Shown here: positions 48,620 through 56,641 of the stretch, piece by piece | Numbering within the stretch: the stretch's first letter is position 1 | How the letters are laid out: each line of letters starts with the position of its first letter | Source of the DNA: Flavobacterium sp. ENC | Lineage (GTDB): Bacteria; Bacteroidota; Bacteroidia; Flavobacteriales; Flavobacteriaceae | Direction of reading: 5' to 3' | Assembly: GCF_020991415.1 (NCBI RefSeq) | Contig: NZ_JAJMOY010000003.1 | Location: 372,001-436,000, forward strand | DNA length: 64,000 nt | Notes under the pieces: generated by a model | Databases searched by the model: none | What the model saw: the letters and a program-made list of their open reading frames with translations, nothing else | Told to the model about the DNA's origin: nothing | Program-made: the position numbers and the translations under genes

Positions 48620-49213
48620 TTATTCTCCGATTGTCCCAGTCTTAACGTCTCCCGCCCGCTGATAACTCACCGCAATTACACCGCTCGGAGTAACGGTACT
48701 TTCAATTAATGCAAACCCCGCAGGAGTGGAGCTATCATCGAACAATTTTTTTCCCTTGCCAAGAATTACAGGATAAATTAAGAGTCCAAATTCATCCACT
48801 AAATCATGTTGAAGCAATAGCTGAACAAGTGTTGCGCTTCCCCAGACTTTAATGTCACCGCCTTCTGAATTTTTGAGTTTTTTGATGTCTTCTACGGCGG
48901 AAAGGAATTCAGAGTTTTCCCAATCGGAATTTTTTCTGGTGGAAGACAAAACGTATTTGGTTACGTCATTAATTCCCGGCCAGCCTTCCGCATGTTTGGG
49001 CCAATAGTCTTCAAAAATATCAAATGTTTTTCTGCCTAAAAGAATATCTGCAGGTTCCATTTGCTTTTGCATGACCTTGCCATATTCCTCATTACCAAAT
49101 GGAGCCACCCAGCCTCCGTATTCAAATCCGCCCGATGTATCTTCTTCAGGTCCGCCCGGAGCCTGCATTACGCCATCGATTGTAATCATGGTTATGACGA
49201 TTATTTTTCTCAT
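48620..49213 (-). CDS. Dihydrofolate reductase-like / RibD C-terminal domain protein
   Basis: 197 residues: RKIIVITMITIDGVMQAPGG at the N-terminus, LLGRKTFDIFEDYWP, VWGSATLVQLLLQHDLVDEF and LIYPVILGKGKKLF are the hallmarks of the RibD_C/YyaP group, NADPH-binding reductases of unknown substrate. It is not the housekeeping folA (too long, different active-site text). Single gene, with a palindrome upstream that may be its operator. Confidence 0.85.
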   Translation of the reverse strand: MRKIIVITMITIDGVMQAPGGPEEDTSGGFEYGGWVAPFGNEEYGKVMQKQMEPADILLGRKTFDIFEDYWPKHAEGWPGINDVTKYVLSSTRKNSDWENSEFLSAVEDIKKLKNSEGGDIKVWGSATLVQLLLQHDLVDEFGLLIYPVILGKGKKLFDDSSTPAGFALIESTVTPSGVIAVSYQRAGDVKTGTIGE

Positions 49214-49249
49214 GATGTTGAATATTTGTTCTGACTCATTTATTGGATA

Positions 49250-49263
49250 TTTGTCATGACAAA
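49250..49263. promoter_or_regulatory. Perfect 14-bp palindrome upstream of the reductase gene
   Basis: TTTGTCATGACAAA, 37 bases before the reductase ATG (minus strand). A second related pair TGTCAAAATGACA follows near 49296. Possible repressor operator. The remainder of the 422-base gap 49214-49635 is very AT-rich with no gene seen. Confidence 0.45.
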
Positions 49264-49635
49264 AAAGGCCGTGTCAGTGTATTGTATATTTTATCTGTCA
49301 AAATGACATAAAACAAGAAAAGGCCTAATAATTGATATGGTAATAACTTATTAAATTCCAATTCTAATTTGGAAATAAAATATTAATTATTACTCAATTA
49401 AGAGGCTTACAATCTTGAAATCCGGGTGTTTTTGTGTATTTTATCGGATTAAAAGGTATTTCATAGATATTTTGTCGGTATCTGGGGGCAAATGTATATC
49501 AATTAGGTTTAATAAAAAATAAAAAAAAGTTAAAATTTAAATTTTTTTATTGTAGAAAAGAATGTTGCTGTTTCAAAGATTTATAAAGTGAGCTAAACAG
49601 TTTAGTTCATATTAACGTTTAATATACAATAAAAA

Positions 49636-50559
49636 ATGAATATAAGTAATATTTATAATTTAGGATTAAGCCAATCCAAATTAGATTTCGTAGACGTAAA
49701 ATTACATAAGGATAACAAGCTTTTTGTAGATCCTAGACTTATTGAAATAAGTCAAAATCCACTTGTTGTTAAAATGCAACATAATTTAAAAGTGTTTTTA
49801 GCTGAATTATTAGATAATATTAAAGCTGATAATAAAAAAAATATCAAATATTTAATGTCAGGTTTAGGCGAACCTAAAGAAACTAGATTAGGTCATTCAG
49901 AAAAAAACTTTGACGGGAATTCTGTTGGAGATAAGCTAAAACCGAAATTTCAATCTGCACTCAGTGATAGTGTTCTTTTGAAATACGGAGTCTTAAATAA
50001 TCTTGGTGATTTTGATTTGTTTATTGATGATATTGGATGTGATAGAATTTCAGATATTACTACTAAAATTATTAAGTCAGTTCTAATTGAATATACTCAA
50101 GATCAATGTCTAAAAAGTTCTACACCAATACCAATGATTGAAGTTCATCAAAAATATTTATTTGATATAGATAAATTAAGATGGACGGAAAAGAAAGTTA
50201 ATCTTCCTGTTTATCTTGGAAAGCCAATTATTTTTGTTCCAAAAGACATTGTTAGAAGAAAAAATGACGCTAATTCAAATTTAGGAAGCTTTTATAGATA
50301 TGCAATTCGGAATTTTATTGCAAATGATAAAGAGCTAATCGAAGATGTGAAAGCTACTGGCAAAAACGATTTGGTTTTATTAAGGGATATAAAGCTAGCT
50401 TACCCTTCTTCGAAAGAATCATCACAAAAATGGTTAATTAGATTCCCAAAGCTTTTAGTAGATTATAAGTCGAATTTTTTGAATCCAAAATTAAGACCTT
50501 TGACAGATGATGAAATCGAAGCAATTGTTTATCATATTGCTTTATCTGAAGCTAGTTAA
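49636..50559 (+). CDS. Conserved protein of unknown function, possible defence-island family
   Basis: 307 residues, no signal or membrane helix. Recognisable features are LFVDPRLIEIS near the start, GLGEPKETRLGHS at about 76-88, DDIGCDRISDITTKIIKSVL at about 136-155 followed by IEYTQDQC, and PIIFVPKDIV. I recall proteins with a 'DRISD-T...YT..C' block as uncharacterised genes in bacterial defence islands, but cannot name the family. The gene is noticeably more AT-rich than its neighbours, sits alone between a long AT-rich gap and a terminator, and so looks horizontally acquired. Function unknown. Confidence 0.75.
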   Translation: MNISNIYNLGLSQSKLDFVDVKLHKDNKLFVDPRLIEISQNPLVVKMQHNLKVFLAELLDNIKADNKKNIKYLMSGLGEPKETRLGHSEKNFDGNSVGDKLKPKFQSALSDSVLLKYGVLNNLGDFDLFIDDIGCDRISDITTKIIKSVLIEYTQDQCLKSSTPIPMIEVHQKYLFDIDKLRWTEKKVNLPVYLGKPIIFVPKDIVRRKNDANSNLGSFYRYAIRNFIANDKELIEDVKATGKNDLVLLRDIKLAYPSSKESSQKWLIRFPKLLVDYKSNFLNPKLRPLTDDEIEAIVYHIALSEAS

Positions 50560-50563
50560 ATTT

Positions 50564-50590
50564 AAAGCAGGCTAAGAGCCTGCTTTTTTT
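50564..50590 (+). terminator. Intrinsic terminator of the orphan gene
   Basis: AAAGCAGGCT / AGCCTGC(TTT) stem with AAG loop and T-run, directly after the stop codon. Confidence 0.9.
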
Positions 50591-50632
50591 GTCTTTTTTG
50601 ATTTCGTTCGTTAAAAAGGTAAAAAAAAGTGT

Positions 50633-50640
50633 TATTTTTG
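50633..50640 (+). promoter_or_regulatory. Putative -7 box of pyrR
   Basis: TATTTTTG 24 bases before the pyrR ATG. The leader of about 20 bases is too short for the classical PyrR-controlled attenuator found in Bacillus. Confidence 0.55.
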
Positions 50641-50664
50641 CCCAACCAAACATCACACTTAATT

Positions 50665-51204
50665 ATGAGCCAAAAAGTATTACTTAATTCAAAAGAAGTT
50701 ACTATCATACTCCATCGTTTGGCTTGTCAGTTGATTGAAAAACACTTGGATTTTTCGGATACGATTTTAGTTGGAATTCAGCCGAGAGGTGTTTTCCTGG
50801 CAGAACGCCTGAAACAAATATTAGAAAACGAATACCAGACACCGGAAATCTCTTTGGGTTATTTAGACATCACTTTCTTCAGGGATGACTTTCGCCGGAC
50901 TGATAAACCGCTTGAAGCCAATAAAACACAAATAAATTTTATAGTCGAAAACAAAAAAGTCATTTTTATCGATGACGTTTTGTTTACCGGACGCAGTATA
51001 CGTTCTGCCTTAACCGCTATTCAGTCTTTCGGAAGACCTTCGGAAATTGAATTGTTAGTGTTAATCGACAGACGTTTTAGCCGTAATTTACCTATTCAGC
51101 CCGATTATCGCGGTCGCCAGGTAGATGCCATTAATGATGAAAAAGTAAAAGTAAGCTGGAAAGAAAATGAAGGGGAAGACGCCGTGTATCTGATAACGAA
51201 TTAG
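50665..51204 (+). CDS. pyrR: PyrR bifunctional regulator / uracil phosphoribosyltransferase-type protein
   Basis: 179 residues from ATG 50665 (a longer frame from 50629 would start before the mRNA does). Phosphoribosyltransferase fold with VGIQPRGVFLAERL, the PyrR text LDITFFRDDFRRTD, and the PRPP loop VIFIDDVLFTGRS (residues 99-111). In Firmicutes PyrR attenuates the pyr operon in response to UMP. Here it is the first gene before pyrB, but no attenuator RNA is visible in its short leader, so its role may be enzymatic or it may act on the hairpin before pyrB. Confidence 0.92.
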   Translation: MSQKVLLNSKEVTIILHRLACQLIEKHLDFSDTILVGIQPRGVFLAERLKQILENEYQTPEISLGYLDITFFRDDFRRTDKPLEANKTQINFIVENKKVIFIDDVLFTGRSIRSALTAIQSFGRPSEIELLVLIDRRFSRNLPIQPDYRGRQVDAINDEKVKVSWKENEGEDAVYLITN

Positions 51205-51305
51205 TTGAATCGGTTAATCGGTTATTTGTTTAATCGTTTAATCAACAAAAACAGACGATTAAAGGATTAAACAAATAAACGGTTAAACAAATCAACGATT
51301 AAACA
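51205..51305. repeat. Word-type inverted repeat (gtttaatcg family)
   Basis: The gap pyrR-DUF gene is filled with variants of GTTTAATCG on the left and CGATTAAAC on the right, able to fold back. The same word fills 53590-53790. Confidence 0.7.
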
Positions 51306-51309
51306 ACAA

Positions 51310-51951
51310 ATGACAGAGAACGAAGCGTTTATTTATGAATCCATTTTTAATCAGGTTAGAATGGGATTTCTTTCTCTTGATGAGATCCAGGAGAATATCA
51401 GAGAAGAGATTGAAGACAATGAATTCGAAGACGAAATCTCAGAAGAATGGGCTTTTGACAAAATAAGAGAAGAATACCAAAAGTTACTTGCAGAAAGTAA
51501 ACAATGGAAAAGCCCAACAGATACTGAAAAGCTAATAAAAGCGTTTGATGCCTTATGTGATGAAAATATAATCGCACTTCACAATGCAGGTTATACCACA
51601 AGTGAAGGCGAATATGAAGTAGTGGAAGTGGAAAGAGAACTTCAGGAAAACGAAGTCGAATCTGACGGTTACTGTTTTTATCACGGACAAGATTTAGAAA
51701 GAGCTGTTGCAATTGAAAACCCGGGTTTGTTTATCGCTTTCCAGAAAGTAGATAATGATGATGATCAAACAACAATTGAAGTCGGGAAACGAGTTGCCGA
51801 AGTTTTAATAAATAACGATTTTGCAATAAAATGGAATGGTTCGGCAACAACTAAAATAGAGATTCCGGGCTTCAGATGGCAGAAGATTTTTGACGAAGAT
51901 GCGAGAGATCTCCAGGATTATAGTGAGGTTGTAGACAGAATGGTGCAATAG
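51310..51951 (+). CDS. DUF6891-like acidic protein
   Basis: 213 residues, strongly acidic (EIEDNEFEDEISEEWAFDKI), no signal peptide. The middle ALHNAGYTTSEGEYEV, YCFYHGQDLERAV and PGLFIAFQ and the end KIEIPGFRWQKIFDED resemble proteins I recall as DUF6891; not certain. It lies between pyrR and pyrB on the same strand, but nothing in it suggests pyrimidine metabolism. Possibly an immunity- or stress-type gene that entered the cluster. Confidence 0.7.
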   Translation: MTENEAFIYESIFNQVRMGFLSLDEIQENIREEIEDNEFEDEISEEWAFDKIREEYQKLLAESKQWKSPTDTEKLIKAFDALCDENIIALHNAGYTTSEGEYEVVEVERELQENEVESDGYCFYHGQDLERAVAIENPGLFIAFQKVDNDDDQTTIEVGKRVAEVLINNDFAIKWNGSATTKIEIPGFRWQKIFDEDARDLQDYSEVVDRMVQ

Positions 51952-51975
51952 GGTAGCTGCTCCTTAAAGAAGCGT

Positions 51976-52003
51976 TGAAATACTGAATAATTTCAGTATT
52001 TCA
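51976..52003 (+). promoter_or_regulatory. 12-bp hairpin in the pyrB leader
   Basis: TGAAATACTGAA / TTCAGTATTTCA, perfect, with a TAAT loop, 31 bases before the pyrB ATG. No T-run follows. It may be an RNA control element, a DNA operator, or a weak stop for upstream transcription. Confidence 0.5.
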
Positions 52004-52034
52004 GGAATTTGACAAATAATATTAAACAAACACA

Positions 52035-52961
52035 ATGAAAGAATTAAGCGTAAATCATTTATTAGGAATTAAATACATCAACGAGAATGATATTAACCTG
52101 ATTTTTGAAACTGCCGATCATTTTAAAGAAGTCATTAACAGACCCATTAAAAAAGTTCCTTCATTACGAGATATTACGATTGCCAACATTTTCTTCGAAA
52201 ACAGTACCCGGACAAAACTTTCGTTCGAGTTAGCCCAAAAAAGATTATCGGCTGATGTGATTAGTTTTTCGGCAGCCCAGTCGTCGGTTAAAAAAGGAGA
52301 AACCCTGATCGATACCGTAAATAATATCCTTTCCATGAAAGTTGACATGGTAGTAATGCGCCACTCCAATCCCGGAGCGGCTTATTTTTTATCTAAAAAT
52401 GTCAAAGCCAGTATCGTAAATGCCGGTGACGGCGCGCACGAACACCCAACGCAGGCTTTACTGGACAGTTATTCGATCAGAGAAAAATTAGGAGATGTTG
52501 CCGGAAAAAAAGTGGTCATTGTAGGCGATGTTTTACACTCAAGAGTTGCATTATCTAACATTTATGCTTTACAGATGCAGGGTGCTGAGGTAAAAGTCTG
52601 CGGACCCAAAACACTAATCCCGAGATATATTGAATCGCTTGGTGTTACGGTGGAACCGAATTTGCGTAAAGCGTTGGAATGGTGTGATGTTGCCAATATG
52701 TTACGTGTTCAGAACGAACGTATGGATGTGAACTTTTTCCCTTCAACACGGGAATACGCACAACAATACGGGGTTGACAAACCCTTATTGGATTCGCTTG
52801 GTAAAGAAATTATAATCATGCACCCGGGTCCGATCAACAGAGGAGTCGAGATCACCAGTGAAGTAGCCGATTCGAATCAGTCTGTGATTTTAAATCAGGT
52901 AGAGAATGGCGTTGCCATCAGAATGGCTGTTATTTATCTTTTAGCATCGAAGATTCAGTAG
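52035..52961 (+). CDS. pyrB: Aspartate carbamoyltransferase, catalytic subunit
   Basis: Joins carbamoyl phosphate and aspartate in the second step of pyrimidine synthesis. 308 residues, the usual catalytic-chain length. Carbamoyl-phosphate loop FFENSTRTKLSFELA (Ser57-Thr60), the mobile loop Ser/Lys in SAAQSSVKKGE, DGAHEHPTQALLDS, and MHPGPINRGVEI near the end. No pyrI regulatory chain follows; the next genes are unrelated. Organised with pyrR two genes upstream. Confidence 0.96.
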   Translation: MKELSVNHLLGIKYINENDINLIFETADHFKEVINRPIKKVPSLRDITIANIFFENSTRTKLSFELAQKRLSADVISFSAAQSSVKKGETLIDTVNNILSMKVDMVVMRHSNPGAAYFLSKNVKASIVNAGDGAHEHPTQALLDSYSIREKLGDVAGKKVVIVGDVLHSRVALSNIYALQMQGAEVKVCGPKTLIPRYIESLGVTVEPNLRKALEWCDVANMLRVQNERMDVNFFPSTREYAQQYGVDKPLLDSLGKEIIIMHPGPINRGVEITSEVADSNQSVILNQVENGVAIRMAVIYLLASKIQ

Positions 52962-52974
52962 GTTTTTAGTCGCG

Positions 52975-53200
52975 GTTTTCAGTCTCAGTTTTTAGTCTCA
53001 GTGGCAGTATTCAGTCTCATTGGCATTCAGTTGTCCACCTGAGCGAAGTCGAAGGGCTTTTTGATTGCAAAGAGGGCTTCGACTTCGCTCAGCCTGACAA
53101 ACCTGAAACCTGAAACTTCAAACATGAAACTTCAAACATGAAACATGAAACATGAAACATGAAACTTGAAACTTCAAACCTGAAACCTCAAAAAGAAACA
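52975..53200. repeat. Composite intergenic repeats, including a gagcgaagtcgaag inverted repeat
   Basis: Three kinds of repeats in turn: 'cagtctcagtttttag' words (52975-53030); an exact 16-bp inverted repeat CTGAGCGAAGTCGAAG (53039-53054) / CTTCGACTTCGCTCAG (53077-53092), a sequence I recall as widely dispersed in Bacteroidota; and at least nine 'gaaacatgaaactt' type words (53100-53195). No gene. Confidence 0.8.
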
Positions 53201-53253
53201 CTAAAAAAAACTTCGTACCTTAGTACTCATATTAAAGCGCTATACATTATAAA

Positions 53254-53586
53254 ATGAAAGTAGATCAAAAAGGACATACCGTTACTATTAAAGACACACA
53301 GGGAGATTTTAATTCTTTCCTGGAAAAAGTAACGCAGCAATTTAAAACCTTTGAAAAACAAAATATTATAATAGATTTATTATCGCATACGGCCTTATCT
53401 GAAAAAGATATAAAGCTGTTTTTGCCACTTTCAAAGCAACAGAAAAAAGCCAAAAAATCATTTGTGATTGTAGTTGCGGACCTTGACTTTAATGCTGTTT
53501 CTGATAAACTGACTGTAGTTCCTTCTCTTTTGGAAGCGCATGATATTATCGAAATGGAAGAAATTGAAAGAGATCTGGGATTTTAA
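53254..53586 (+). CDS. Small conserved protein next to rnz, unknown function
   Basis: 110 residues, soluble. The alternation HTVTIKDTQGDFNSFLEKV, NIIIDLLSHTALSEKDIKLF and KSFVIVVADLDFNAVSDKL suggests a small alpha/beta fold similar to STAS domains. In Flavobacterium it regularly precedes ribonuclease Z and has sometimes inherited that name, but it has no metal motif. It ends with EMEEIERDLGF. A link to tRNA processing is only positional. Confidence 0.75.
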   Translation: MKVDQKGHTVTIKDTQGDFNSFLEKVTQQFKTFEKQNIIIDLLSHTALSEKDIKLFLPLSKQQKKAKKSFVIVVADLDFNAVSDKLTVVPSLLEAHDIIEMEEIERDLGF

Positions 53587-53589
53587 AGT

Positions 53590-53785
53590 TGATCTAATTG
53601 TTTATTTGTTTAACCGTTAAACTGTTTAATCGATTTGGCTGAGTTACTTTTTAACCATTAAACAATTTACCAAATAAACTAAAATTGTTAGCTGTTTAAT
53701 AGATTTTATGTCATGTTGTAATTGATTTTATATGAAATTATAATTTAGGCGATTAAACGATTTACCAAATAAACGAATAAATATT
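53590..53785. repeat. Word-type repeats (gtttaa family)
   Basis: GTTTATTTGTTTAACCG, GTTTAATCG and later ACCATTAAACAATTTACC and GATTAAACGATTTACC form an inverted arrangement. Same family as 51205-51305. No gene. Confidence 0.65.
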
Positions 53786-53790
53786 TAATA

Positions 53791-54699
53791 TTGAAATTAA
53801 CGATACTCGGCTGTTATGCAGCAACTCCAAGAACAATTACCAATCCAACTTCGCAGGTTTTAGAAATTAAGAGCAGGATGTTTTTGATTGATTGTGGCGA
53901 GGGAACTCAGGTGCAGTTGCGTAAAAACAAGATTAAATTCTCTAAAATTAATCATATTTTTATTTCGCATTTGCATGGCGATCACTTCTTTGGACTGATC
54001 GGTACGATCTCCACTTTTGCGCTCTTAGGCCGAACTACCGATTTGCACATCTATGGGCCGAAAGGGGTGAAAGAAATTATCACTTTACAGCTGAGGTTAT
54101 CCAATTCCTGGACAACTTATGATTTGTTTTTTCACGAACTGGAATCGACAGAAAGTGAAGTGATTTTTGAAGATAGCAGGGTTATTGTCAAAACCATTCC
54201 GTTAAAGCATCGCGTTTATACGAATGGATTTTTATTTCAGGAAAAACCCGGAGACCGAAAACTAAATGTGGAGGCTGTTCAGCATTACAATATCCACACG
54301 GCCTATTATCAAAAAATAAAAGGAGGAGGAAATGTAACGCTTGATGACGGAACCGTAATTGAAAACGAAAAATTGTCTTTCGATCCGATTCCTGCAATGA
54401 GTTATGCTTTTTGTTCCGACACCGTTTACAATGAAGCTATAATTCCGATTATAAAAAACGTAGATGTTTTGTACCACGAATCCACCTTTTTAGAATCAGA
54501 AGCTCCGCTGGCCTTGAAAACATTACATTCTACGGCAAAAGAAGCGGCAAGAATTGCACTAAAAGCAAATGCAAAACAATTGGTTTTAGGACATTATTCT
54601 ACAAGATATGACGGCATTGAGCGTTTTAAAGAAGAAGCACAAGAAATTTTCCCGAATGTACTTTTAGGAGACGACGGAAGAAGTTTTGAGTTTGACTAA
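53791..54699 (+). CDS. rnz: Ribonuclease Z
   Basis: tRNA 3'-processing endonuclease of the metallo-beta-lactamase fold. 302 residues: MKLTILGCYAATPR, LIDCGEGTQVQL, zinc motif HLHGDH (His60, His62, Asp64, His65), CSDTVYNEAI, YHESTFLE with the family His, and the final GHYSTRYD. It starts at TTG 53791; no ATG is available upstream in frame and the next internal Met (residue 30) would delete the first strands. The product is close to the standard short RNase Z length. Confidence 0.95.
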   Translation: MKLTILGCYAATPRTITNPTSQVLEIKSRMFLIDCGEGTQVQLRKNKIKFSKINHIFISHLHGDHFFGLIGTISTFALLGRTTDLHIYGPKGVKEIITLQLRLSNSWTTYDLFFHELESTESEVIFEDSRVIVKTIPLKHRVYTNGFLFQEKPGDRKLNVEAVQHYNIHTAYYQKIKGGGNVTLDDGTVIENEKLSFDPIPAMSYAFCSDTVYNEAIIPIIKNVDVLYHESTFLESEAPLALKTLHSTAKEAARIALKANAKQLVLGHYSTRYDGIERFKEEAQEIFPNVLLGDDGRSFEFD

Positions 54700-54858
54700 G
54701 TTGCTAAGGCTCTGAGTTGCTAAGGTTCTGAGGTACTAAGTTACTAAGGTTCTGAGTTACTAAGTTAAAAATTTAATATTCCGGTAAAGCCAAAATCTAA
54801 GATCTAAAATCTAAGAAGTCCAACAATCTAAGAAATCCAATAATCTAAAAATCTAAAA
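54698..54858. repeat. Word-type repeats (ctaaggttctgag and aaatctaag)
   Basis: Seven variants of 'ctaag(g)ttctgag' up to 54765, then about eight of 'aa(a/g)tctaa' up to the pdxH start. Low complexity, non-coding; the words differ from those in other gaps. Confidence 0.7.
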
Positions 54859-54859
54859 A

Positions 54860-55504
54860 ATGAATGATCTAAGCAACTATAGAAAATCGTATGAAAAAAG
54901 CGAATTGCTTGAAAGTAAGATTCCTGAAGATCCGATTAATCTATTCAACAGATGGTTTCATGAGGTGGAAGATTTTGGAGCCAGCGGAGAAGTAAATGCC
55001 ATGACGGTTGCTACAATTGGTCTGGATGGTTTTCCAAAATCGAGAGTCGTTTTGCTAAAGAAATTTTCAGAAGAAGGTTTTATCTTTTACACCAATTATA
55101 ATTCGGAAAAAGGAAAAGCCATAACGGCCAATCCACACGTTTGTTTGTCTTTTTTCTGGCAGGAGATGGAACGTCAGGTGATTATAAAAGGAATTGCACA
55201 AAGAACATCTGAAAATATCTCTGACGGCTATTTTGATTCCCGTCCGGACGGAAGCAAGTTAGGTGCTATCGTCTCCAATCAGAGTGAAGTGATTCCGTCA
55301 CGGACATTTTTAGAAGAAAACCTGAAAAAACTGGAGGAAGAATTTGAAGGAAAACCCATTCCGAGACCTGAAAATTGGGGCGGATTTCTGGTAACGCCCT
55401 TAGAGGTAGAATTTTGGCAGGGAAGACCCAACAGGTTGCACGACAGAATCCGATACAGTAGCCAATCTGATTTTTCATGGAAAATAGAAAGATTGTCTTC
55501 TTAG
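54860..55504 (+). CDS. pdxH: Pyridoxamine 5'-phosphate oxidase
   Basis: FMN-dependent oxidase making pyridoxal 5'-phosphate. 214 residues, standard length. Landmarks: RKSYEKSELLES, NAMTVATIGLDGFPKSRVVL, FYTNYNSEKGKAI, DSRPDGSKLGAIVSNQSEVI and the signature end VEFWQGRPNRLHDRIRY. The sequence stops soon after IERLSS where many orthologs end in RL.P. Cytoplasmic homodimer. Single gene among repeats. Confidence 0.95.
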   Translation: MNDLSNYRKSYEKSELLESKIPEDPINLFNRWFHEVEDFGASGEVNAMTVATIGLDGFPKSRVVLLKKFSEEGFIFYTNYNSEKGKAITANPHVCLSFFWQEMERQVIIKGIAQRTSENISDGYFDSRPDGSKLGAIVSNQSEVIPSRTFLEENLKKLEEEFEGKPIPRPENWGGFLVTPLEVEFWQGRPNRLHDRIRYSSQSDFSWKIERLSS

Positions 55505-55558
55505 TTGTAAGAAATTTATTTAGCATACAAGCTTTGGAGTGTATTTCGTCGATTATGT

Positions 55559-55589
55559 TTGCAGTTTAAGTGCGGATTAGATAAGTTTG
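55559..55589 (+). promoter_or_regulatory. Promoter of the CAP-domain gene
   Basis: TTG at 55559-55561, 20 bases, TAAGTTTG at 55582-55589. The start codon is at 55679, giving a leader of about 80 bases. A second TATGTTTG box overlaps at 55554. Confidence 0.6.
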
Positions 55590-55678
55590 CCACGGAAAAT
55601 TAGAATAAATATACTGAAAATAATATTTAAAGGATTTGCCCCAACATTTACTTTAAACGCTTAAGTATGCTAGTGATT

Positions 55679-56182
55679 ATGAAAAAGATTTTGCGCACCA
55701 TGATGTTCGTTGTGATGCTTATCACAATGAACTCATGTTTTGCAAAAACAGAGAAAAGGACTCATAACGACGTTATAATTGAAACACTGGATGACAATTA
55801 TGCCTACAACGATGCTGAATTGGAACTGATGCAGCTTATTAACGATTATCGTGTAAGTATTGGCCTGAATGCATTAGAAAAAGTAAATCATATTTCAAAC
55901 AGATGCGAAGAGCATAATAAGTATATGATTGCAAACAAAGTAGTAGACCACAACAATTTTGCTTCCCGATCGGAGAATATTGTAAAAGTGCTCTCTGCCA
56001 AAAATGTAGCCGAAAATGTAGCCTACAATTATAAAACTTCAGAAGCTGTCCTAAAAGCCTGGCTGGCATCTCCGGGACACAAAAAAAATATCGAAGGAAA
56101 ATATACGCATTTTGGAATCTCTGTCAGTACGGATCCTGTAACAGGGAAGAAATATTATACCAATATTTTTGCGAGAATATAA
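55679..56182 (+). CDS. CAP-domain (SCP-like) lipoprotein
   Basis: 167 residues from ATG 55679, which makes a lipoprotein signal with MNSC (Cys20); an upstream ATG at 55667 adds only MLVI. The CAP domain spans about 42-167: LMQLINDYRVSIGLNAL, NRCEEHNKYMIANKVVDHNN, SENI...AENVAYN, KAWLASPGHKKNI and YYTNIFARI. The CAP His residues in DHNN and GHKKN are present. Bacterial CAP proteins are exported, function mostly unknown. Followed by a terminator. Confidence 0.88.
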   Translation: MKKILRTMMFVVMLITMNSCFAKTEKRTHNDVIIETLDDNYAYNDAELELMQLINDYRVSIGLNALEKVNHISNRCEEHNKYMIANKVVDHNNFASRSENIVKVLSAKNVAENVAYNYKTSEAVLKAWLASPGHKKNIEGKYTHFGISVSTDPVTGKKYYTNIFARI

Positions 56183-56213
56183 ATAAAAAACAATATACCG
56201 TTTTTTACTGAGT

Positions 56214-56246
56214 CGTTGTAATTCTATGAGTTACAACGTTTTTTTT
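56214..56246 (+). terminator. Intrinsic terminator of the CAP-domain gene
   Basis: CGTTGTAA / TTACAACG stem (8 bp, 9-base loop) followed by eight T. Confidence 0.9.
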
Positions 56247-56317
56247 TGATGTAAAAGAAAGGAAGGGATCAATCCCAAAACTTGTGAATAGAGAAAAAAA
56301 TTACCGTACTATTTTTT

Positions 56318-56445
56318 TTAACCGCAAAGAACGCAACGATTTTTATCTGGGAATGTCTTATAAAACGCAAAGTTCGCAAAGCTTTGCGAACTTTGCGTTT
56401 TATAAAAGCTAAGAGGCAGAACTTAGCGTTCTTTGCGGTAAAAAT
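56318..56445. repeat. Nested inverted repeat with a perfect 48-bp palindrome
   Basis: Outer arms ACCGCAAAGAACG (near 56321) and CGTTCTTTGCGGT (near 56427); inside, a gapless palindrome of 24+24 bases centred between 56381 and 56382 (left arm 56358-56381: TTATAAAACGCAAAG...). The words gcaaag / ctttgcg also occur at 38350-38390, in the tandem array and at 63222-63262. The 459-base gap 56183-56641 holds no gene. Confidence 0.88.
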
Positions 56446-56641
56446 AATTTATGTTTTCCAACAACATTTAGTGTTCATTAGTTTTTTTAAATAGAAGCGT
56501 TTCACTCAAATCAATTTCTGTTAAAAATTTCTTTAAATGTTAACACAATTAAAAAAAAGGGAAGTATTAGATTTTCTTTTGTAAATTAGAACTTCAATAA
56601 AAAAGAACTTCTTTCTACGATGTTTCTAAATCCTTTTGCTT

